From the NCBI GenBank assembly GCA_008360955.1, contig LUCM01004636.1, forward strand, positions 297,860 to 361,859: a stretch of 64,000 bases of DNA, in the 5' to 3' direction. The notes below the pieces were generated by a model. The model was given only the letters and a program-made list of their open reading frames with translations, made no database searches and was not told the origin of the DNA. The first letter of the stretch is position 1. Every line of letters begins with the position of its first letter. This DNA comes from Fasciolopsis buskii. Lineage: Eukaryota; Platyhelminthes; Trematoda; Plagiorchiida; Fasciolidae. The position numbers and the translations under genes were made by a program. Shown piece by piece: positions 1 through 13,565 of the stretch.

Positions 1-29
<29 letters not shown>
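1..29. repeat. (AC)n microsatellite at window edge
   Basis: A pure AC dinucleotide run opens the window. It sits at the same place inside the dispersed repeat as the (CA)n runs near 44480-44500 and, inverted, 42510-42531, so it is part of that repeat and not an independent microsatellite. Confidence 0.95.
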
Positions 30-33
<4 letters not shown>

Positions 34-600
34 GGCAAAACGGATCGCTGCCCAATTCCACGAGTGTCAGAGCACATACCGAAATATGTTGTCAAAGTGG
101 ATGACCCTAGTCTCCATGACCTCGTAAAACGAAGCGAAATCTCCGACCTCCCGAATCTCGAGGAGCTTAGTCATATCGAACTACAAGGTTGACATAACCC
201 AATCTTGCAAATTACTGGTGCGCAATACAAACCGAAAACAAGTGGCGTTCAATGAGGCTCTGCTTATCAGCATGCATCAGCGAGTACTTTGAGCACAGAC
301 TCGGTTGACCGTGAGAATTAGTCTATCTTGGCATTAAGTCGTACGTGTACATGAATTCAGTTTTTCTCTGATCTTCACATCTCCCCGGCTCGATAGATGA
401 GCTGCAATTCCATTAACGTGATCTTTTTGTCATCTCGTTCCAAGCTTGCAAAACGGGTAGAACTGCGGGGTACAGCATGGCTTCTCCAAACAGCTTTGTT
501 TGCGGGATTGTCGAAGGTGCTAATTTGCTTTGGATAGGACGATTTATCCAAAATTCGCATCCAAAGTTCCTCGATGTCTTTCCTACACGATGGTAATTTA
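30..600 (+). repeat. Dispersed repeat copy 1 (same family as the 42.2/44.3 kb inverted repeat)
   Basis: The sequence after the AC run matches the copy starting near 44500 almost base for base for about 350 bases, through the shared stretch ctcggttgaccgtgagaat, then with falling identity to about 590. It matches the inverted copy at 42197-42675 even more closely around 88-150. A minus-strand frame (375-725) shares the peptide core STFDN and an upstream WMRIL with a minus-strand frame at 44903-45100, so the two copies once shared a coding or pseudo-coding segment. I do not recognise the protein. The left part of the element lies outside the window. Confidence 0.75.
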
Positions 601-3600
601 CCAATCATCCAATTGTAATTTTTCGTTGGACCACACAATGCATGCTTGTTGGCCCTAATTTCGGCCTTCTGATGCGATAAACATCCGGTGTCCGTGTCTT
701 CTGTTATCGGTTTATCCAAACACATGGAACGGTGTAGTGAAGACCTCGAGTTTGTTTCTCCTCATATTCGACTTTAAGTTATTATCTCTGTTAGGAATAA
801 TATTTTGACTCCATTTACAATATAAAGACCGGATGATGTGATCAGGACATCGCGGGAACGAACCAAATAAGCTATAATTTACACTAATTCTCAAGACCTT
901 CGGTGTTTTGTTATTCTTTATTGTAATGCGTGTTGATGTCAAGCTCATTGTCAGATGTATCACATTTCCATTCTAGATTAGATCTTTCTCACACAGACGG
1001 GAGATTGAGTTCCCCGTATAAACCAAAATAAACATTAGTACAACTGAGAAAATGGCCAGATAAAAATGAGCCTCCATTTTGTTCGAGCGGTTCTAGTAAG
1101 TACTTGAAACTTTCACATGAAATCACCTGTTTAACTAGTACTGAACTCTTTCGCATGTTCACACGCTGACCACATTTTCGCTATTCAGTGGTTGCATGTC
1201 TGCGGATTACACATCATTCAGTCTAGAAATTACAAATTCGATAAGACTTGGTACACATTCATCAAAGGCCTTGATATTATTGACGGTATGGCATGATAGC
1301 TGGTTTCAACTATTGCACATTTCACTGTGGAGCTTGCGACATCATGTGGCTGGATTAAAATTGCACAGCCTTGCCTAGCTTTGCCCACTCCTGAATTCCA
1401 TCTATGTTGAAATTATGAGAGTTAAGTTAAGTTAATCAATACTCCCGGAAGACAACGACCTAGATACGGGCCAAGTTTGTGTAATATGCGACAAATTCTC
1501 CCTAACCGGGATGATGCTGCGGTTTTGCATAACAGGTGTTCATAAAAAAGCAAGTTGACAGACCATAGTCAAGATTGACCTGAACGAAAACTGAGAATAA
1601 AATATGCCTCATCTGGAATAGAATTCTGGATATGGAAATCTGTACTTATCATGGACAGCTTGCCTCGTTCGGGGCTGGTATAAGGCGATTCTATTTATAT
1701 GAAACCCTTGCGGGCAGATCCTAAGGACCTGTGAAGATGGACTGATATTATCATGGCCATCGTATATTGTGTTACTTCCTGTGCGCTGTTTCGTCCAATA
1801 TCAGCGTCTAGGACCACTTCTGTCTTACATTCAAACCATTCGGTTGTCAATTGTCACTCTGCCACCGTTCTGTCTCTCCTATGTTCTGGAAGTTTGCGCA
1901 CAAAATTCACTGAATTTTCAATCCGTCTCACAGAAAGGCCGTCAGCCAAATATGCGGAAACTGAATGGGAATGAGTGCTTTTAATGTAGCTTATCAATTG
2001 ATTGTCTGATTCTTCAGAACAAGAACTTGCATTTTAATGCTATGCTGTTAGTGCTTTATTCGTGGTAATTTAGCGCTGTGTGTGTGTATGTGTGTGTACA
2101 TGAGTTCGCATTTGGGGGAATCACCACGGCAAACTATTGACAATGCCGTATTGAACGTCTGAAGCGATCCCGGTGCTCAAGGAAGTCGGCTAGAAGACAA
2201 ACACCGAACGAGAATCTCACCTCATATCTTCTCCAATCTCTTGATTGTGATATCCAACTGGCTTGCTAACAACTGCTTCAGAGTGCGCACTTATTGATAA
2301 GGTGCTGTACTCTAAGTGATGCTCCGTACATATTTTATAAGCAGTCCAAACAGATATCACTCCATGGCGTTCTATTTTTGCTGCTCAAGCGTGATTTTGG
2401 GCCTTAAGTCAACTGTGACTATCCGACCAGTCTGACGTAAGTATCTGCTTCTTAGGAGCTAAGGTTCAGGGAGTCACCGATCTGTACGGAAAATTTTCGA
2501 TTAAACCCAAGTGAAAATAACGTTATCCCATCCTGTATGGCATACGTGTTGACTAATTTATCGATTTTCACATTCAGAAAGAAACCAGTCTAGGTCTCTT
2601 CAACTGGTTACTTGGTAGGAAATCCGTCTGCATCTGAATTAAGAAAGCTTTATGGTGCATCCCTTCAGAAACTAGAAGGTATATCACGTAGAATAAACAA
2701 AGCCTGTGAATTATTTTTCCCACAGTCGCACGATACCTAACCGATCAACCACTCAACGACTTTCACTTTACTGTTACTTTGCTTCTCATTACATTTGTGT
2801 CGCCCATTACAGATACAGTGAAGCTCACGGTGGTAGGACTAATTTAGCACCAGAGAATGCGTATCTGGGTCGATAAATCAGCGTGGCATGCATAATCAAT
2901 TTCATCATGCAATCTGATTTGTGCCTTCACATCCCCAACACATCATCTCTCTTGTCACCTCCTCATCACAGACATCAACCAACGATATTTTTTCTATTAT
3001 CGTTTTCGATTCCTAATTTTTCCAACCTGCAGTCATACACCCCCAAACTTTTCTTTTGGTTTCTAACTCACAGCACCAATTACTCAAAAGTCAGGAAGAG
3101 AACGAGAAATAGTGAACCATTAGTTGGAGCATTGTAAGTTGAACAAATATGTGGAGGACGAAAGATTCTGAATACAAGAACATCACTGTGTGCATCATTG
3201 ATCCATAACACCCGTCATCTCCAAAACTCTCGAACGGATTCCATGAACACCAATCTGGTAGTCTAAGTGGACCAAAGCAATCCAGTTCACTTCTTTCAGT
3301 TTACACGCCATTTCGCCACAAAATGGTCTGACCACCTTTTCCAAGCTTCTCTCGAAGAACAGTCAACAACAAGGCAGGAGTTCCGTGGGCACTGATAAAA
3401 ACTATTTGGATTCAGTGCCTCTCCTGCTGCCCAACCTCTAAGTTACTGAAAGGAAATTATCTCACCATTTTGTACCGATACTTCAACGACAATGACGTTC
3501 AAAATCCAAAGCACCTCGTACATCTTCTGTCCTCAACAGTCGAGAACCGAACAGCGGAACGGGTCTTAATGATTTCTCGCGCATTAGCAGCATTTATCAT

Positions 3601-6600
3601 GAAAACAACTCATGACGTGCAAAAACCTGTAGATTTCACTCCTGGTTCATCTGACTTTAGCAATTCAAGGACAAACACACACACACACACGCACATACAC
3701 ACGAACACCACATTCTAACAACTGTTGGCTTAGTTGTCCTATCGATTTTACAGTTTTCTAGTCTGTTCGGGCTATCAGACGCAAGTGACCGAGGATTGTA
3801 AGCAAAATGAAACTCTTTTCCCAGTCAACTTGTCTTTCACTTGATTGTCCCCTTTTTCCTGAGCTGCAAACTGTTGCTGCCTTTTGTGGAATTCCAAACC
3901 TTTCTCGGAGGTGGTTGTATTCATTTGGCCTGTCTGTTACAACGAATCAGTTGTTGCAAAAGCTGACGAATCACTTTTGTTCTTTGTCTTAACAACAGTG
4001 CAGCATCTCAATAGTTTTGAGTATTCGCTTTGGTCGTATCTCTTTGATGTTCGGATCCCGGCATTTGGCATTTGCATTGCGCATATTTCCTCGTCATCAT
4101 GAGATGTCCGCAAGCTGATCAAGGAAACTGTGCTGTCCTTGTGTATCACCCTAGACTGCAGAACCGAATGCAAATATGTGTAAGAAACTAGTCCAAGTTC
4201 GTCTGGACACTACAAAATGTCGGAAGACGGCAAAAATTATTATCGTGTGAGTTGTCAGTGATAAGTCGCACGCCCGTTTCATCTGCCATTAAAATTTGCG
4301 TGAAACTGCGTGACCCACGGAATTTTACTCCGAATGAACTTCACATACGTGGTATAACTGTACACAGTGATATTGTGAATGGGGCCATATTCAGCACGTT
4401 TCCGTCAAGGTTGAAATTTTTCCCCTTAAATATTTGCACCGATGAAGTGGGAATCCCCGACCAAAACAAGGATTACTCTCGACCACTAGCCTTTTCAATG
4501 ATTTTGACAGGCGTCAGCCAAGCGAACTAGGCATCTGTTACAAGAAAAAGATTCGAGGTTTGAATCTCCGTTTCGCCGATCAGGGCAATTGGCTGTCGCG
4601 CGGTTCGTTAACGCGCCGTAACTTTTGGGTCACTTGTCAAGTTTTACAGCATCTCAAATTTCAGATTCATGGTTGCCACTCCCCTTCCTAACTCCCTTAG
4701 TAGTAGAAACTTGTGGCTGTGGAGCGTACACTACACTCGTGCATGGTGCATTTTTTTAATTTGACAACAAAGATGTTTCCCCGGGTGACAGGAGAAAAGT
4801 AGAAATTTAAACCATGCTAAAAGCCCCCAATCTAGCAGATCGAGGACAGTTGAAATTCGATCTCCATGACCATCATGGTCCTTTTCCGCCCCAAAAATAC
4901 GCGTCAAAATCCACGTGTCCACGAGCAAATTTGTCAAATTACGGTTTCAAACACATAATAGTCGAAAAATTTAACACCTCTCCGGTATAAATCATTGTCA
5001 AAATGCATGTTGTGCCTAGATGAAAAAGCAAAAGTGGGAAATCTGATTTACTTACACGGTGCAAAACAAGAGACACTTTGTGAACGAATTTTAACACTTT
5101 TCCAATCACGTTTCAAGGGTTTCGTACGATCTGCACCAAGAGTTTGGGCGTATTTTGATTGCCACACGACAAGGGCTTGATTTACTGGACTCTGTCTAAG
5201 CATAATGCAAGACTTGTGAAAATGATTGTAAAAGTATTTTCATACCATTCGAATGAGGGAAAACTTGCATCCGGTTAGAGAATAAAGCCGGAACTAAAAT
5301 AGAGGTAAAAGTGAAGCAATGGTCAAAAGAAAACCGTCGTGTCTTTAAGGGGGATGATTGGTCACACTTGCGTATTGGATCTTTCTCACAGTTGGACATG
5401 AGGGTTTTTCGTTCCATTTTCTTGTGTCCACCCTGGATGAACAAACTGGAGACAGGCACACTGATGCAGTCGCAATCTCTCACACTTCCGACAACGAGCA
5501 CGAATGTGATAGGGAGAGGGAGAGAGAGAATCCGGGGGTTGAAGTTCCGTACTAGTCAAGCACGCCTGCCAGCATGATATCGAATCGTCGTGAATACAGG
5601 CGGTCCTGTAGAACGATAACTGAACCGGTTTTCTGGCGCCATAATTTTTCAATATTGTGTTCCATCAACAGTTGGGAATTTCAATCGAGACGCCAGAATA
5701 AATCTAGTGTTGAAGAGATAACAAGCCGATGTTTAGCCCAGTGAAATCAGCTATCAATATTCCCCATATCCTTAATCTCACACATTTGGTGTACTTGATT
5801 AGAAATAACTATTGGGGAATCCCATAACTGACGTGATTATCTCAAGTAAGTTTGCCCTAAAGTAATGCTGATCAAAAGGTAACGGTAGCAGGTGGCTGAG
5901 TAGTTTGGAATACCCAAGTTAGAAAACAGGTGTGACCATAGTTCGCAGTCCTTCCGAAAACATTAGGAATCGAGTATTCGTTCAATGTAGCCTTAAAGAA
6001 TTCGAAAACAATGCTGTGGTTTGGAAAGTACCTCTTGGAAAATGATGAGTTATCATTGCAAAGATTGGCACGCTAGAATCCAACTCGGCTAATTTCCGGC
6101 CTGTCCTTTTCGTATCTTGTACTTTCACTCCATCCGGGAGAACATGGACAGAGGGGTTTGAGTAATTTCCCCCCACTGCCGCACTCTCAGATAACTGGAT
6201 TTACTGATTCGTTCTGAAACTAACTTAGAATTTCATCTGAAAAGAAACGTCCTAGACAAATGCTTAGAAGTGATTTCTGTCCGGCCGATAGTGCCCTGTA
6301 ATGGGAATTTCAGCATCTCACGCTTAGAGGGCAGCTGAAATCAGCTAACCCAATTTTGGATATCTCCACTGGACTAATGATCGGTTTTAAACTGCTGACT
6401 CAATGGACTGAAAAGCGGTCTTGATTTTTTGGTTTTCCTTCAAGATTGTGACTGTTAAACTCGGTAGTAGTATTCATGCTTCAATCAAATAATCGCCAAA
6501 GTCATGCGCCGAGGCAAGATCGTGCAATTTCCAGTGTAGTCTTTTCTCTATGTTGAAAAAGTCAACAAAAAGATTTCAATGGGCATAACGAACGCATTGC

Positions 6601-9600
6601 AAAAGACATCAAATTGAACAGAATAATCCAAATCAAACCGCAGTTTATCGATTAAAATCAACCGACACTATCAACCCACACTATTGTCTGACGGGTGTCG
6701 TCATTTCGAGCGTTGCACGGAGTTTCATATGGTGAAACACTCCACACAGACCATACGCAGGTTTTGTTCTAACCCAAAACGTTGTTTCTTAGTACATTTT
6801 TTTCTGGAAACTCGATTTTTTCCACTCTGGTCAGTTTGATTCTTTATTTCTTTCGCCCTCCGGTGACTCCATTCGAATGGCACCACCTTATTAAAAAAAC
6901 GCCATTGTCTAGGTTTGTGCTGACTGTTCTGTAGTTCCACCAATATTTCGGAGTATTTTATTCCGTTATTCGGGCAGCCCAGGATCTAACATTGTTCCTT
7001 GAAAATTTTATTCCAGTTTGATTTATTCATTCTAACAAGTATCGTTTCTGATCAAAATTTTCCATCTTAAATCTGCTTATAAATTTGTTCGTTTTCCATA
7101 CCGTGTTGGTAACTTTTTCCGACAAATAAATAACTATTTGCATGCCAGAGTATTGAACCCTGGGACCAAGACATTCACAGGGACGATTAGGATCTATCGT
7201 TCAGCCAATTCAGACATATCGGACCGGGGTTAGTTAATTCGTGGTTTGAAAGATTCAGGTTACGCCAGGGTAGTCCGATTCGGTCTAGATAGCTACGTAT
7301 CACAATGATGCCTTATCGAGTGAGAGACCCATCCCAGTCATATATTTGTCTGACATCGTTTATTCTTTTACCTTAGACCACTGTGGATATCGATCTGCCC
7401 GCGAATCACAATTTCCACTTTGTTAAACTCCGGAATATTTGGTCTGGTATTCACTTTAATGTTCTTTTTGAATAGGTGTTTATGCAGACGTTCCTGTGAC
7501 CACAATGACCTTGAAAAACGGTTTTGCATAATCGGGTGACTTTTGGAAGTTTATTTTTGCTCGGTTTTGCGATTAATGCCTTATGAACGATGCAAACGCC
7601 ACAAGTAAAGTAGAACTTGAGCTATTCCTCGGATGCATCTTCTAATTCCTAGATGAATCTGCGGAGTGTAGCGCTAATTCCATGTTCACCTTTAGGGATC
7701 AGAAAGATTTTAGAACGAAAACTATTACTATGAAAATGAAATCAGAAAATTGTTGTCACACACCAGAATAATAACGCAACTGGTGCATCCGGAAGTCGAG
7801 CTAGATTGTCCAAGGTCCCAGTTAGGGCTCCGGTCCCGATCCCTAACGGGTGTCCATTCGATGGTGTTGAATATTTTCTTGATCGAACGATAAGAAACAG
7901 TTTGATTCCACCCACCGCTCACTGGATTCGAAGCCGAAACCAAATGGCACAGCAGCTCATGTTATCAGTGACCGGGTAATTAATTGCCAGTTGTGATCAA
8001 TACAACATATTTCTGTTCCTTTATCAGTTGCATGCCAGTTTACGTAATTCATCAATCAGTAATGATTGATGCGGTTCTGACTCTAGAGTCGGTTGCTTTT
8101 TCGAATACCTACCAGTTTGACAAGCGCGAACCAAATTTGGACTGGAGAGTAGAGCAATCAATGAATTTGGAAACCGATACCGTTTATTGACTAATTTGAT
8201 GGTTTTAAGATGTTTGGAAACGACTAATCGAACGAACCAAATGAAACCAATAAGCTAAGCAACGGATAAAAATGCTGGCAATTTGCATTGATCAATCTCA
8301 GTTCCATGTGAACCTAAAGAGAAAATCAAGTTACCGGATAGTTGCCGAGTCAAAACGGAGGCAGCGTCCTCAAGCTGTTATTTGACGTTACGTGCGACAA
8401 CATTACCTAATCAGGTCACAAGTTCAAAGTCACTTAATAGGTCATTGTCAAATCAAAAGATATATGTAAACACCGTAAGCCCCAGTCCAGCCAGCTAGGC
8501 GTACGCACCGATAATGTTACTTTGGCTATTGGTGAAAGCCATCTATCTGAACTCTGAGCTCACTCATCAAGATCTGTAAATAGTTCTTTGTCTCTCATTA
8601 GATGGGTACGGTAATTACACGGCACTTTTAACGACCGTGTTCCCATGTCACTGTTTACTCCTCTCTAGTAGCTACAAAGCGTTTAGCTTCATGAAAAGAC
8701 GTAGAAGAATGCTAGATTCGTCATCGTGTCGATGTGGTACGGCTAATTTGTCTGACCTGGGCAAGTAGACGAGCAAACATCCAAGAACCAACAGGGAAGT
8801 GTGATGCGCTTGAGTTGTTGGTATTCATCTATTGAAACCTGTACAATTCAGATGGGCAAGTCATAAGCTGTTGTCCCGGCCCAGACATAAAAAACGAAAG
8901 TATGCTGCGAGAACTAAGGGGAAATTTGGCTTGGAAGATTCCCCAGCTGGGATACACAGATGAAATGATTGATGAGCGAAACCTCAGTGGGACAGGAAGC
9001 CATACAACTTCCGTGATCTACCACTTTCGGCGAGAGTTTGAACTCCGTCCCCTATACCGCATTCTCCCTATGCAAACCTTATTCTTCTTGCCCGCAGTCC
9101 TCCAGTAATCCAAAATTTACCAAAAATAATCAGTATGAAAGCTCTACTCACCATAATCTCGGCTGAATGATTTATTTAATGTGACCACTGTCTGGGGAAT
9201 TAAAAGTTTCAAAAGCCATCAAAATCATCCTGCAAGTTTGTATCGTTGATAGATTTTGCTCCAGGTTGCTAAGTGATAGTCACTAAATCAGTCAGCTTTA
9301 GACATAAAGTTTTCACGTGAGTTCAGTGGACTTTGCGAGCTTATTGCTGCTTAGTTTGGCAAGATAGCTTCTGTGAACGAAAAGTTACCGAATCAGAACA
9401 GGACTGACATTGGAAACACTCTAAAAGTTACATCCACGTTCACGCTAAACTAACAGTGACCATTTCAACGCCACGAATCAGAGTTGGCTACGGGTTATTT
9501 CCTGACCAAACTGGTTACGCAATCACAAAGTTAGTCGACTTCACCATGTTCGTGGACATAGTAACCTGAGGGAATAGGCCCATTGTTTTTATTTGTCTCA

Positions 9601-12130
9601 AGCGCACCGTGTAACAGTTCGTCTCGAACAACTTACATGAACTATATTCGACCATATCGAGCGGTACAACGTTGGAGGGGAACGGATGGCATGAAGAAAC
9701 GGGAAATACAGAAAAAATAAACCAACTAATTATCCATTCTTTATGGCGTTTCTCGAGGACAGGTGTTTTGGAAGGAAATACCAAGATGTGATTTACAACA
9801 CAAATTTTCATTTTGTTGTCTGACGTTCTTTTGCGCGTGTGGGGATGATGGCACTGGTGCAACATGGGCACAAATGATTGTTCGTGAAACTCAATCAACT
9901 ATCATCAACGTGTGCGCGAAGTACGCGCGCAAACTTTTCACCAAGTAACGAAAACAGATCCGGAGAATTAGAACAACATTGTCCCACGTTGTACCACATT
10001 TTTAAGCGTGGCAAACTTTCTGTTCCACAAAAATCTTTCTAGTCCCGTTTGTGAGAAATTCCGACAGTCACCGGAAGCTCGGTGTTGCCGAAATGGTTCA
10101 TTTGACAAGCTCAGTATGGAAACCAGTATGGTTGGCTTTATGGAGAGACATGCCATCTCTCATGGGAGTACTTAGTTTGGCAAGGAAATTACGAAAACAA
10201 ACAGGGAGTGAAATGAAACAGAGTATGCAGTTTTTCTCAAAATCATCTGGTCATATTCAGCAACCAGAACACATACCGACAGGATAGGAATTCCAATGGC
10301 GGTTCGCATAATTACCAACGTCATGTTAACGACAATTGTAAAACCAGTAGCAATTAGTGGGAAATAAAAGTGTTTTCTGATGAAATGATTGAATTATTCG
10401 AAATGTTCTGACTATGTTCATATCTGTCAACTTTGAATAAAGCGTACAGCCAACATTTTGTTAACAAACAAGGTATAATCCAAGAACCGTCGTCCTTATA
10501 CCACGGGACGATTTTGAGTGCAAAGAACAATGCAAAATTTGACACAAGTCAATCGTCTTCGTGACTTAAATAGTAGGCAAAAACAATACGCATCAGTACA
10601 AATTTAGTTGATGATAATTTTGTTCCAGTCTTTAAATGGTGCGCCGTACACAGCCTCACTATCGTCATCCACGGTCGGTTTTGACAGTGAGAAGCAAGTG
10701 ACGCACGAGTGCCGTTTCCGGCCAATCCGTGTAGACATTTGAGCAGTTACGGTGATCGATCAACCACTGCCGATAACGCAATCTCCCAGCAATTCCACTA
10801 ATTCTTGCTCCCCAAGTGAAACAGCTTCACTCTGTGTTTCATTTGCTCTTTTTTCCCAGTAGCTAGTTAAATGACGATGCTTGCTTTATTAACCGATCTG
10901 GTTACCAATCTTATCCAATCATTTGCAACCCCTCTTGAATTCGGGGTTGGCTTATGCATGGATTAACTACGGTTGAATTCTTTTATTATGAACAGAACCA
11001 AGTTTATCGTGTCCTTTGCTAATTCATCAGTATCGATTTCATGGTGATTAGTTTTTCACAAACAAGAATCGGGTGATATTCGGAAAAGCAAAGACGGAAC
11101 ATAATGGAACGCCAATAACTCACAGATTTTTGCAAGAAATTGAAACCTCTCCTTGCTTTTCCCGGAAAAATTTTCACCGAAGCAAAGTCCACGAATGAAT
11201 AATCACCGGCCCCCCAAAAAAGCACCCAGATTTCAAAACTTTTAAATGATAAGATGTGGAAATTGATCTAATTGCGATTTTCGAAACAATTGAGGATCAG
11301 TCTTCGATCAGTATCATGGAAACTATTAGCACTGATGCAACAGGTTCCTTCGCGCCTTCGAGAACGTCGGCTCATAAAAGTCATTTTGATGCACTCCTCG
11401 CGATGGGCTACCGCCAAGCGAAACAACAAAAAAGCAATTGATTTACGGCCTTCCAATCTTTGTTCAGACCGAAGTCTGTTGCCAGTTCGTGCCGTAGGAA
11501 AACATTCCATGTTGTTGTAATTACTTCAAATCAACGAACACCAATTCTGATGTGCTGACAAACCAATTCTACTGGCAATACGTTGGACCAGCGTACTCTG
11601 GAAACAATGGTAACTTTAAATTACCTCGAGTTATAACCTTGGGTTATCATGAAATCGATTATTTGTAGCCGAAACTTGGCAAGTATTATATTCAACGGGG
11701 ATCTGCTTGGAAGAAGAAACAATGCGGATAGTGAAGGCAGAGAAAAGCAAAGCCTCTCCGCCATCACGTCAACAGTATGTGTACACGGACCGTCTTTGGC
11801 AAAACTTCCGTACAGCAGGTTTCACGGCTAATAACGCTGATCCAGCATTCATTCCCAGCACTTTTCATTTCATTTGTCTTAAAACTTGAAAATCTATATT
11901 AGTTTGGTCCTATAATCTGATGTGAACTATAAAGAGCGTGTTTAAGCCCCAAGTCGGTTTCAGAATAACATGGTGGTCGACCGAATCCATTCTAGTGCTT
12001 CAACTGAAAACTAATGACCGTATGCAGTTGTTATGAAGGTTGGCCTTTATTAACGGACCAATCAGCGTACGGTACTAATGTGGATCTTTCATCCATGTGC
12101 GCTACTCTTGGTATACATCACATTTGGCTC
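601..12130. other. 11.5 kb without a recognisable gene
   Basis: Open frames here are short (mostly 60-127 codons), overlap on both strands, and match nothing I know. An imperfect TG run lies at 2077-2100, an AC run at about 3673-3700 and a GAGAGG-rich patch at 5508-5530. Near 4591-4613 a small perfect hairpin has five-base GCGCG/CGCGC arms around a TTCG-containing loop. The most protein-like frame is plus 4252-4530, but frames of about 90 codons are expected by chance in this much sequence. Confidence 0.6.
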
Positions 12131-12138
12131 CTGTCGTA

Positions 12139-12144
12139 TTTATT
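12139..12144 (-). promoter_or_regulatory. Poly(A) signal AATAAA
   Basis: The minus strand reads AATAAA 17 bases after the TAA stop at 12161-12163. The position fits the end of a transcript with a very short 3' untranslated region and supports calling 12161-12330 a terminal exon. Confidence 0.45.
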
Positions 12145-12160
12145 GGCTAAGCAGCATGGA

Positions 12161-12330
12161 TTAAATCCCGACCGCCGGCTTTGATTCATAGAAACAAACA
12201 AGTAGAAGAGGCACGAGGTGGAAAAATTCAACCGATTCAACATGGAATTGAATGTGATCCATGTTAACACGAAACATGGAGTGTTCAATAGGCTCCCCGC
12301 CATGCAGTACACAAATCAGAATCGGATGAT
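12161..12330 (-). CDS. Terminal exon of unrecognised minus-strand gene
   Basis: A minus-strand block follows a good splice acceptor (TTTCTTATCAG) and runs open to TAA at 12161-12163. It must be entered with one base carried over, and the exon ending at 13236 supplies exactly one base, so the joined codon is Asp. The peptide alternates hydrophobic and polar residues in a beta-strand pattern: an ILICVLHGGEP stretch near its start, then FRVNMDHIQFHVESVEFF, then a hydrophobic LVPLLLVCFYE near the C-terminus. This looks like a small folded C-terminal domain, not a membrane segment. I do not recognise the family. An AATAAA lies just downstream. The frame carries no internal stop and does not resemble the transposon fragments elsewhere in the window. 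Confidence 0.5.
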
Positions 12331-13235
12331 CTGATAAGAAACTAAAATGCAAACCCTTGGAGGTTCTGGACTTTGCCCATCAAATTCAGCCTGGGGAATC
12401 CAATTCGAATGCTCGAAAATCCCCACTGAGAATTTTGAGAAAATACAATTTGGCAAACAAGCTCGTTTTCAATGATTCGTACTCATGCTGTTACATCACA
12501 ATTTATTAGGGAACATTTTAAGAGGGATTGGATTAGTCGGATGAGTAAATGAATGCGGAAGAGAGTTGTGGTGTTGCATGCATAACCCGAATAAAGATGA
12601 ACGTGTTGTATTAGTTGTTTTGTGATCTAGGATTTGTTTTGGGACGGAACATGGGCCAAGGGAGTTGAAGAGAAATTGTTTTTGAGCGAACAGTGGGGGA
12701 CTGTCAAGACGAATTACGACAGCTGTGTTCAAGACGCGACATTTTGCTAACCTAGAGTGTTGACCCCTGACCTAACACAGGGTCCGGAATGCTTGCCTCA
12801 TATTCACGGTTTGGTTGTCTGTGTCAGAGTCGGACACAGTGCATAAACAATCGCACGGGCTACGGAGAGCCTCTGGAAGCGGAACTCAGTTGGTTTCACT
12901 GGCGTGGGTGATTTTTTTACAGAATTGCTCAAAGGACCTAGAAACCGTGCGGCCTATCCCTAAATTACTTGATTTCTTTGCTGACTGTGCTGGCATTCAT
13001 CTAAGTGATGATTATGAGAGTCAAAATGAAAAGAAATATCAATAACAGTTCGTTAGTAGCACATGAACTGGCATTTAATCCGATATCTCGCATTCTAGCC
13101 GATGGGCAGCGCTACAGTACTGAGTATCCGTGAGATGTTTGATATTTCGCCCTGGATTTTTGTTGCAATGTTTCAAAGAGCACAAACAGGTGGAAAGTTT
13201 GTTCTCAGATAGTCAAGCAAAAGATCTTATCTCAC

Positions 13236-13565
13236 CAGACCTTCTGTCCCGATTTTCATTTGATGAGACCTTCGTTGCCGCAATCGTTTGAATTAGTAGT
13301 TCTTGCAGCATTCTAGCATTCCTTCTAAAAGTTTGCTCCATTCCTTCGATTTCAGAGCGAGATAAGTGGACTGCAATGTCCTGGTCCCAAGCATCCAACT
13401 TCTCTGGATTCTTCCGTCCAAATTCGATATTTCTCCAATGGAATGCATAGAGATCCCTGCTTAATTTAATCCATTGGTTGGATATCCAGCTAGAAATACA
13501 TCGATGGAAACGTTGTGAATTGAGCACCGGTGACCTCACATGAATAGCAGGGGCAGAATCACTTT
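13236..13565 (-). CDS. Internal exon of the same unrecognised minus-strand gene
   Basis: A 330-base minus-strand block follows a pyrimidine-rich acceptor (TTCCCTATATCTCGGCAG) and ends at a strong donor (GTGAGATAAG). It encodes about 109 residues without a stop, including DLYAFHWRNIEFGRKNPEKL and a charged helical stretch SEIEGMEQTFRRNARMLQEL. The donor leaves one base, matching the phase of the 12330 exon across a 905-base intron with GT and AG ends. A second possible acceptor at about 13539 would give a shorter start in a different phase. The mix of Trp, Glu, Arg and Leu is typical of a soluble host protein. No domain is recognised. Codon-by-codon openness plus both splice signals make this the strongest coding call in the window. 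Confidence 0.55.

Noticed and set aside
12921..13044. Plus-strand exon-like block after a TTTTTTTACAG acceptor, ending in a stop
   Set aside because: It lies inside the intron of the better supported minus-strand gene, has no donor or poly(A) signal, and is only 40 codons.
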